Below, one piece after another: positions 1 through 4,726 of a stretch of DNA of 11,598 bases (the stretch's first letter is position 1; each line of letters opens with the position of its first letter). The notes beneath the pieces are model-generated. The model made no database searches. It was not told the origin of the DNA and worked only from the letters and a program-made list of their open reading frames with translations. The stretch comes from Opitutaceae bacterium (GTDB lineage: Bacteria > Verrucomicrobiota > Verrucomicrobiae > Opitutales > Opitutaceae), in assembly GCA_031266495.1 (NCBI GenBank), contig JAISAX010000310.1, forward strand, positions 1 through 11,598, written 5' to 3'. A program made the translations under genes and the position numbers.

Positions 1-22
1 AAAGCTCTCCGGGACGCCGGGC

Positions 23-988
23 TCAATCGGTAATGTCTGGTTTTTCATATCTCCCATGCCTACCAGAATGCCCGGCTTCCCTCCTCTTCGCTTGCGGCTC
101 CGCCGCTCTGTGTAATTTCTGTAAAAATTCGGGCGCGAGCGTATCCAGTTCGCGCCAGAGGGCGGCCGGGATTTCTTCCGGACGCGAAGCCGGACCGAGC
201 CGGCCGGTAGCTTCGAGACGCACGAGCCATGCCCGGCCCCCATCGGGGAGCCGGCCGCGCAGGAGCGGGCGGATCTGTTTGCGGCGTTGCTGGAAGCAGC
301 CGCGGATCACCGCCTTCACCTCCGGGCGGAAGACAAACGGCTGCGGTTTGCGGACGAGATGCAGCAGGCACGAATCGACATCGGGTCGCGGATGGAAACA
401 GGCGCCCGGGACGCGGTGACCGGGCGCAGCCTCGAAGGCGTTTTGCAGGAAAACCGAGATGGCGCCAAAAAGCTTGGTGCCCGGTTGCGCGGTGTAGCGC
501 CGGGCGGCCTCGAGCTGGAGCATGAGAACCATCCGCGCGGGCAGCGGACCGGAGAGCACGGCATCCATCCACGGCGTGGAGATCGCGTAGGGGAGGTTGG
601 CCACGATTTTGAAGGCAGGAGCGGAGGTCGAAGAATTCGCCTCCGCCTTTCCGACCGGCAGCGCAGCCAGCGGGTGTTCGACGGCGTCGCCTTCCAGAAG
701 GTGGAAGGTTGCCGGAAATTCCTTCGCAAGCGTGCCGGCGAGGTGGGCGTGCAGGGTGGCGTCGCGCTCCACGGCCCAGACGCAGGCGCCGACTTCGAGG
801 AGAGCGCGGGTGAGCGTGCCGAGGCCGGGACCGATCTCGACTACGGTGTCGCCGGGCGCGATAGCGGCGAGTTCGAGCGATTTTTTTACGATGTTGCCAT
901 CCACGAGAAAATTTTGCCCGAGGAAACGCTTCGGCGTGTGCCCGAGCCGGGCCAGCAGTTCACGGGTGTCGGTGGGCGAGAGCGGCAT
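23..988 (-). CDS. rsmA: 16S rRNA (adenine1518-N6/adenine1519-N6)-dimethyltransferase
   Basis: RsmA/KsgA uses S-adenosylmethionine to dimethylate two adjacent adenines in the 3'-terminal hairpin of 16S rRNA during late small-subunit assembly in the cytoplasm. The 321-residue protein shows the family motifs in order: GQNFLVD (24-30), the SAM-binding EIGPGLGTLT (51-60), acidic VERD (74-77), EGDAVE (99-104), catalytic motif IV NLPY (131-134), LQLEAARRY (158-165), and the C-terminal rRNA-binding region with FHPRPDVDS (198-206) and QQRRKQIR (233-240). The ATG at 988 was chosen because it puts 23 residues before GQNF, as in the family. An upstream in-frame TTG at 1075 would begin inside a dispersed repeat and add 29 residues with no similarity to the family. 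No strong Shine-Dalgarno sequence is visible. About 30 basic C-terminal residues extend past the conserved core. It stands alone and diverges from the phosphorylase operon. Function is very secure. Confidence 0.96.
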   Translation of the reverse strand: MPLSPTDTRELLARLGHTPKRFLGQNFLVDGNIVKKSLELAAIAPGDTVVEIGPGLGTLTRALLEVGACVWAVERDATLHAHLAGTLAKEFPATFHLLEGDAVEHPLAALPVGKAEANSSTSAPAFKIVANLPYAISTPWMDAVLSGPLPARMVLMLQLEAARRYTAQPGTKLFGAISVFLQNAFEAAPGHRVPGACFHPRPDVDSCLLHLVRKPQPFVFRPEVKAVIRGCFQQRRKQIRPLLRGRLPDGGRAWLVRLEATGRLGPASRPEEIPAALWRELDTLAPEFLQKLHRAAEPQAKRREAGHSGRHGRYEKPDITD

Positions 989-1071
989 GGGTTTTGGCAA
1001 GAAGCCACCAGTGTCGGTGTGTGCGGCCCGGTCGTCAATGCGGAGCCAGGAGGAGCCCAGACAGACCCCTT

Positions 1072-1156
1072 TCAATTACACCCTGATGATTACGCAGGCG
1101 GGAGCCGGAGCGGCGGCATTCCTGCCGCTCCGGCTTCGCGTAACATCAGTTACACC
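1072..1156. repeat. Dispersed palindromic intergenic repeat, copy 1
   Basis: First of three related copies. The left end TTTCAATTACACCCTGA (1072-1086) matches copy 3 at 9336-9352. The right end GCGTAACATCAGTTACA (1138-1154) matches copy 2 exactly. Outer TTACGC (1090-1095) pairs with GCGTAA (1138-1143). Inside is a perfect 12-bp stem, AGCCGGAGCGGC (1103-1114) with GCCGCTCCGGCT (1124-1135), around a 9-base loop. It lies between the divergent rsmA and phosphorylase genes, so it may fold in the leader of either transcript. It encodes no protein. Confidence 0.85.
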
Positions 1157-1223
1157 CCTCCGGTTTCCTGAACCCTTCGCTGCGTTGACCTCTCCTTGAG
1201 TTTTCTCCCACGGTGGTTGCCTG

Positions 1224-1925
1224 ATGAAAATTGCGTTTGTCAGCGGCACGAGCCTCCTCCGTTCGTCCCTGTTCGCCACCTGGGAACAACGGACGATCAC
1301 CACCCCGCACGGTTCCGTATGCCTGCTCATGCGGGACGATCACGTGGTGCTCAACCGTCACGGAGCCGGAGCCGCGCCACTGCCCCCGCATCGCATCAAC
1401 CATCGCGCCCACATCGCCGCGCTCGCCTCGCTCGGGTTTCGTGAAGTGGTGTCCGTTTGTTCGGTCGGCTCGCTCCGCGCCGGCCTGCCTCCGGGCACGT
1501 TTGTTTCGTGCAGCGATTACGTGGCGCTCCAGCAGGGGCCGGCCACGTTTTTCGACGACGAACTCAAGGGCGGCGCCCCCGGCATCGCCAACCGCCTGCT
1601 CCCGCACATTCTCGACGGCCTCGGCGCCGCGTTTCCGGTGACCGTTGGGCAAACGTACGTGCAGACACGCGGTCCGCGGTTTGAAACGAAGGCCGAGATC
1701 CGCGTCATCCGCGAGTGGGGCGACGTCGTCGGCATGACGCTCGCCCACGAGGCCGACCTCTGCACCGAGGCGGGTCTCGGCTGCAACTCGCTCGCCATTG
1801 TGGACAACTACGCCAACGGCATCGAAGGCGCGGACATCGACTTCGCCCGCTTCGGCGAACTGGTGCGTGCCAATCAACAAAAGACCGACCGGCTCTTCGC
1901 CCGGTTGCTGGAGATTTTTGCATGA
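1224..1925 (+). CDS. MTAP/PNP-family nucleoside phosphorylase, probably methylthioinosine phosphorylase-like
   Basis: Cytoplasmic purine nucleoside phosphorylase of the trimeric PNP/MTAP family, which splits a purine (deoxy/methylthio)nucleoside with phosphate into free base and sugar-1-phosphate. The 233 residues are slightly short for the family. Landmarks: GTS (8-10) near the phosphate site, NRHGAG (44-49), [13 protein letters not shown] (55-67), [15 protein letters not shown] (79-93), [11 protein letters not shown] (150-160), [10 protein letters not shown] (170-179), and VDNYANG (193-199). In methylthioadenosine phosphorylases this last segment reads TDYD, with an Asp that recognises the 6-amino group. 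Here an Asn (195) falls there, and N-Y-A-x-G resembles the NWAAG of Pseudomonas methylthioinosine phosphorylase as I remember it. Asn at this site favours 6-oxopurines. A GGTGG (1212-1216) seven bases before the ATG may serve as ribosome binding site. It overlaps the downstream deaminase by ATGA, so the two are translationally coupled. The family is certain; substrate choice is inference. Confidence 0.88.
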   Translation: MKIAFVSGTSLLRSSLFATWEQRTITTPHGSVCLLMRDDHVVLNRHGAGAAPLPPHRINHRAHIAALASLGFREVVSVCSVGSLRAGLPPGTFVSCSDYVALQQGPATFFDDELKGGAPGIANRLLPHILDGLGAAFPVTVGQTYVQTRGPRFETKAEIRVIREWGDVVGMTLAHEADLCTEAGLGCNSLAIVDNYANGIEGADIDFARFGELVRANQQKTDRLFARLLEIFA

Positions 1926-2947
1926 AACCGGATATGTATTCTGAAATCAACGACAAGACTGGCGCGGACGCCCCGCTGCGCGCCTTCATCCACGCGTTGC
2001 CGAAGACGGAAACGCACCTGCACATCGAGGGCGCGGTGCCGTATGAGATGCTTCATGCGTGGGATGCCGGACGGTTCCCGCCGTCTCCGGCCTTCCGCGA
2101 TCCGCAGTACCGGTTTCCCGATTTTTCCTCGTTCGACGCGCTGCTGCTCGGCCACGCCGTGCCGTGGTTCACCTCGGCGGAGCGTTATCACGAGACCTGC
2201 CGCGCCGTTTTCGCCGCGCATCTCGCACAGAACGTCCGGTATGTGGAGGTCAGTTTTCATCTGCCGATGGTCGGGTTCATCGGGGTGTCGGCACGCGAAC
2301 TCGTCGCTGCCATCCGCACCGCCGTGCCGGCCAGGCTCGAGGTGCGCATTTTCGCCGGCATGCTTCGTGACAGTTACGAGGGCGAACTGCGCGCCGTGAT
2401 CGATGACCTGGCAAACCTCGACGATCTCGCCGGCGTCGATCTGCACGGGCACGAGAGCATGCCGACGGGCGCGTGGACGGCGCCGGTCTGGCGGCGGCTG
2501 CGCGAGGCGGGCAAGATCACCAAGTGCCATGCCGGCGAGTTCGGGGGCGCGGCTCGCGTGCGCGAGGCGATCGAGGTGCTCGGGGTGACGCGTGTGCAGC
2601 ACGGGGTGCGCGCAATCGAGGACCCGGCGGTGGTGGCGCTGGCGGTGGAGCGCGGGGTGACGTTTGACGTGTGTCCGCTCAGCAACGTGAAGCTCGGCGT
2701 GGTGTCGTCGCTTGCCGCGCATCCGTTGCGGCGGTTGCTGGAGGCGGGTGTGCGTTGCACGGTGAGCACGGACGATCCGCTGATGTTCGCCAACACGGTG
2801 GCCGGCGAATACGCCGCGCTGGCGTCCGGGGCCGGATTCTCCCGCACGGAACTGGCCGCCCTCGCACGCAACGGCTGGGAAATCGCCGACGTGCCGGCGT
2901 CCATGCGCGAAGAGGCGTTGCGCGAGATCGCGCGTCTCGGTTCGTAA
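1922..2947 (+). CDS. Adenosine/adenine deaminase family protein
   Basis: Metal-dependent amidohydrolase that hydrolyses a 6-aminopurine or its nucleoside to the 6-oxo form and ammonia. The 341 residues keep every catalytic landmark: THLH (31-34) with metal ligands His32 and His34, HAGE (203-206) with the ligand His and catalytic Glu206, QHG (226-228) with His227, and STDDP (282-286) with the metal-binding Asp. CPLSNVKL (251-258) and [11 protein letters not shown] (267-277) resemble the adenine-deaminase branch. GVDLHGHE (171-178), however, stands where adenosine deaminases have DLAGDE and adenine deaminases have a DSSE-type motif, so the substrate cannot be read from motifs. The start is the ATG of the ATGA overlap with the phosphorylase stop; longer readings would run inside that gene. 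Paired with the phosphorylase, it could deaminate methylthioadenosine or adenosine before phosphorolysis, or adenine after it. It ends before a tandem repeat and an intrinsic terminator. Confidence 0.9.
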   Translation: MKPDMYSEINDKTGADAPLRAFIHALPKTETHLHIEGAVPYEMLHAWDAGRFPPSPAFRDPQYRFPDFSSFDALLLGHAVPWFTSAERYHETCRAVFAAHLAQNVRYVEVSFHLPMVGFIGVSARELVAAIRTAVPARLEVRIFAGMLRDSYEGELRAVIDDLANLDDLAGVDLHGHESMPTGAWTAPVWRRLREAGKITKCHAGEFGGAARVREAIEVLGVTRVQHGVRAIEDPAVVALAVERGVTFDVCPLSNVKLGVVSSLAAHPLRRLLEAGVRCTVSTDDPLMFANTVAGEYAALASGAGFSRTELAALARNGWEIADVPASMREEALREIARLGS

Positions 2948-2984
2948 CGGTGCGGTCGGAACGGTGCGGTTCGTAATGGAGCGG
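2941..2984. repeat. Three-unit degenerate tandem repeat at the deaminase stop codon
   Basis: Three imperfect units of 14-15 bases follow each other: TTCGTAACGGTGCGG (2941-2955), TCGGAACGGTGCGG (2956-2969) and TTCGTAATGGAGCGG (2970-2984). The TAA in the first unit is the deaminase stop codon; the third unit again contains TAA in its TTCGTAAT. This looks like local duplication of the gene's 3' end. No function is apparent. Confidence 0.7.
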
Positions 2985-3007
2985 TAGGCGTCTCCTCCGT
3001 TCCAATG

Positions 3008-3040
3008 CTCCGGAGCCTGGAGTTTGCTCCGGGGTTTTTT
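3008..3040 (+). terminator. Rho-independent terminator of the phosphorylase-deaminase operon
   Basis: Stem CTCCGGAGC (3008-3016) pairs with GCTCCGGGG (3026-3034), nine pairs including one U-G, closing a 9-base loop and followed directly by six T (3035-3040). The last two T are also part of the stop codon of the convergent DTW gene (TAA, 3041-3039 on minus), so terminator and neighbouring coding end overlap. On the minus strand there is no T-run after the hairpin, so it should act mainly on plus-strand transcripts. Confidence 0.85.
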
Positions 3041-3722
3041 ACTGCGGCTGCGGTGCCAGCCGCGCCAGCAAGGCCGGCATCGCTTCGGCAAACGGCAACG
3101 GCGAGTCCTTCAAAAACTCCGCGGCCTCGCGCTTGCGTCCGCGGGCAAGCAGGTTGGCGTAAACATGCAACTCGAATTGCAACCGCAGCGTTGTCTGCGC
3201 GCTCTCGTGACCGAGCGCGCCGAGCAGGATGAGCAGCGCCTCGACCGTCGAAACGTGTCCGTCACGGTGCTGTGAACGCAACCGGTAACGGCTTGCGCCC
3301 GGCATGTGCAGGCTGACCTTGCGGCCCCAGCCTTCCGTGTGGCGCAGCATGTCGTTGGCTTGCGCCCAGGTGCCGTCGATGAGGAGCACCTGGAGCGGCG
3401 CGGCGGTCGGGGACGGAGCGGATGCGGGTTCTCCCAGCGGTTCGCCGCGCGGGTGGAGAATCCAGAGCGTGTGGTCGGGACGGCAGACGTCTTCCCGCGA
3501 TGGCAATTGCGTATGGTGAAATACATGACGTATCGAATCCGGTATGACGCGCCGGATCAGGTTGCCGGTGCTGGTGGGTCGCCATGTTTCAGCCGTGTGC
3601 ATGAGCACGTCGGCAGCGAAGGGCAGGGCCAGCGGACGCAATCCGTCGCAGATGCACCAGCGCGGGGCAATCTGGCAACGTAGACAACGGACGACGCCAT
3701 GATGGACAACACTTCGAGCCAT
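3039..3722 (-). CDS. DTW-domain protein, tRNA-uridine aminocarboxypropyltransferase-like (TapT/YfiP family)
   Basis: DTW-domain enzymes transfer the 3-amino-3-carboxypropyl group of S-adenosylmethionine to a tRNA uridine (acp3U, position 47 in the E. coli member). The 227-residue protein has the expected order: a likely metal-binding cluster C13-x2-C16 and WCIC (22-25), HTAETWRPTSTGNL (42-55), the signature DGTWAQA (116-122), SRYRLRSQ (144-151) and STVEAL (158-163). The ATG at 3722 was chosen because nine residues then precede the Cys cluster. A longer in-frame reading from 3806 would add a low-complexity Ser/Leu stretch coded by a CT microsatellite. It is convergent with the phosphorylase-deaminase operon and shares bases with its terminator. 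Family assignment is strong; the exact tRNA position modified is inference. Confidence 0.9.
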   Translation of the reverse strand: MARSVVHHGVVRCLRCQIAPRWCICDGLRPLALPFAADVLMHTAETWRPTSTGNLIRRVIPDSIRHVFHHTQLPSREDVCRPDHTLWILHPRGEPLGEPASAPSPTAAPLQVLLIDGTWAQANDMLRHTEGWGRKVSLHMPGASRYRLRSQHRDGHVSTVEALLILLGALGHESAQTTLRLQFELHVYANLLARGRKREAAEFLKDSPLPFAEAMPALLARLAPQPQ

Positions 3723-3769
3723 ATAAAGAGAGATGAAAGATAGAGAAAGAGAGAGAGGGGAAGATTGTA
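3723..3769 (-). promoter_or_regulatory. Pyrimidine-rich leader and candidate -10 of the DTW gene
   Basis: Read on the minus strand, TACAAT (3769-3764) is one base from a consensus -10 box and is followed by an almost pure CT tract (about 3763-3727) that ends just before the ATG. No convincing -35 box lies at the right spacing. If this is the promoter, transcription starts near 3757 and the start at 3722 is supported, because the longer reading would begin upstream of the promoter. Weak evidence. Confidence 0.35.
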
Positions 3770-3810
3770 TCCTGAATCCAGCAGTTGGAACCGCTAAACA
3801 CGTCATTCGC

Positions 3811-3890
3811 GGTTAAAATCAATGCTGCTTGATTAACGTTTTTTTAACCACTAATCAAGTGGTATTGTGGTTACCGCGTTTTTTTTTAAG
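3811..3890. promoter_or_regulatory. AT-rich island with overlapping inverted repeats upstream of the DTW gene
   Basis: In otherwise GC-rich DNA this stretch holds several competing palindromes: GGTTAAA (3811-3817) with TTTAACC (3843-3849); AATCAA (3817-3822) with TTGATT (3829-3834) followed by T7 (3839-3845); CTTGATTA (3828-3835) with TAATCAAG (3852-3859); and ACCACT (3847-3852) with AGTGGT (3858-3863). A T9 run follows (3880-3888). It may be an operator, a plus-strand terminator, or the scar of an insertion; the sequence does not decide. Confidence 0.4.
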
Positions 3891-3892
3891 TG

Positions 3893-3973
3893 CCCTGAAG
3901 TTACGCGGAAGGCAATGTAGGGACGCACGGCCCGGTGCGCCCCTACGCGGGGCGCCGCGTAACATCAGTTACA
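3893..3973. repeat. Dispersed palindromic intergenic repeat, copy 2
   Basis: The left end CCCTGAAGTTACGCGGA (3893-3909) is identical to copy 3. The right end CGCGTAACATCAGTTACA (3956-3973) matches copy 1. TTACGCGG (3901-3908) pairs perfectly with CCGCGTAA (3955-3962). The core is GTAGGG-A-CGCAC (3917-3928) pairing with GTGCG-C-CCCTAC (3935-3946), eleven pairs and one mismatch. The last nine bases overlap the end of the prepilin gene and give it Cys-Asn-stop. It directly follows the accessory operon and may help end or stabilise its mRNA, though no T-run follows on the minus strand. Confidence 0.85.
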
Positions 3974-4702
3974 GGTTATTGTGAAAAACACCGTTTCATC
4001 CAGGCCTGCCGGGGGGCTGTTCATTTCCTCCGGATTTTGGGCCTTGATCTTTCTGGCGCTTCCATCCGCAAAAACATAATGCGCCGATCCGCCCGACCAT
4101 GTGTTCGGATAAGCGGTTCGTCCCAACAAAATATATTTGGTGGACTCATCCACCAAAGCTACCTCGGCCACATTATTGGTCCTCAGGTTGGCATCCGCGA
4201 ACAAAACGGTGCGCGAAGGCCAGGCAAGCCTGTCAATGGCAATGGATGTGCGAAGGGGATTCCCGTTGACAACCAGTGATCCGGGAATGCTTGTATTCAT
4301 ACCAAAACATCCCAACTGATTATAGGCGCTTTCCCCCTGCTTCCGCTGGACCAGGGGATTTTTGTATGAGGCAAGATAGGTTTTCAGGACAGGAGTGGTT
4401 TCGCCAAGATATCCGCCCATGCACAATGTCTGCGCCCACCAATAATCGCCGGTGCCGGATTCCTTTTTTATATAAACCGGAGGGAGATTTCCCTTGTTGT
4501 CATTCGCATACATCCGGGCACCCAGATACAGTTGTTTCAAACTGCCCAGGGTCGTGGCGCTGGCTACCGACTCACGCACCTTGCCAAGGACGGGTATCAG
4601 GATGGCAGCCAAAACCCCGATGATTACGATGACCGTGAGCAGCTCGATCAGTGTAAAACCGGAGCATCCTGATTTTCGGTATGATTTTCTGATAATGTTC
4701 AT
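3965..4702 (-). CDS. Prepilin-type N-terminal cleavage/methylation domain protein (type II secretion pseudopilin-like)
   Basis: Secreted or pilus-like protein of 245 residues. A short basic leader (MNIIRKSYRKSGCSG) is followed by FTLIELLTVIVIIGVLAA, the hallmark of type IV pilin/pseudopilin substrates. Prepilin peptidase should cut after Gly15 and methylate Phe16; Glu20 is the conserved fifth mature residue. The hydrophobic helix runs to about 42. The rest is a globular domain with AHYVFADGSARKI near the C-terminus, like the His-x-DG ending of the large planctomycete/verrucomicrobial pseudopilin families. The final Cys-Asn-stop is supplied by the end of repeat copy 2, so the natural C-terminus may have been trimmed or replaced. 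It is the last gene of the four-gene operon, 24 bases after the GH-like gene; that gap has a C8 run (minus strand) and no clear ribosome binding site. Its exact partner is unknown. Confidence 0.88.
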   Translation of the reverse strand: MNIIRKSYRKSGCSGFTLIELLTVIVIIGVLAAILIPVLGKVRESVASATTLGSLKQLYLGARMYANDNKGNLPPVYIKKESGTGDYWWAQTLCMGGYLGETTPVLKTYLASYKNPLVQRKQGESAYNQLGCFGMNTSIPGSLVVNGNPLRTSIAIDRLAWPSRTVLFADANLRTNNVAEVALVDESTKYILLGRTAYPNTWSGGSAHYVFADGSARKIKAQNPEEMNSPPAGLDETVFFTITCN

Positions 4703-4726
4703 AAGAAAAAAGGGGGGGGAGAGGAG

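Noticed and set aside
989..1075. N-terminal extension of rsmA from a TTG at 1075
   Set aside because: It begins inside repeat copy 1 and adds residues with no family similarity; the ATG at 988 fits the family length.
287..1171. Long open frame on the plus strand opposite rsmA
   Set aside because: Antisense to a clearly conserved gene in GC-rich DNA; the translation has Arg/Gly-rich shadow composition and no recognisable domain.
1185..1213. Sigma-70 promoter (TTGACC) for the phosphorylase operon
   Set aside because: The -35-like box has no -10-like hexamer at 16-18 bases.
1874..3091. Long minus-strand open frame opposite the deaminase
   Set aside because: Antisense shadow: His/Arg-rich composition, no motif, and it runs through the terminator and tandem repeat.
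3723..3806. N-terminal extension of the DTW protein
   Set aside because: The added residues are a low-complexity Ser/Leu stretch encoded by a CT microsatellite, and a candidate -10 box lies within it.
3893..3973. Repeat copy 2 as an intrinsic terminator for the accessory operon
   Set aside because: The hairpin is strong, but on the minus strand it is followed by a run of A, not T.
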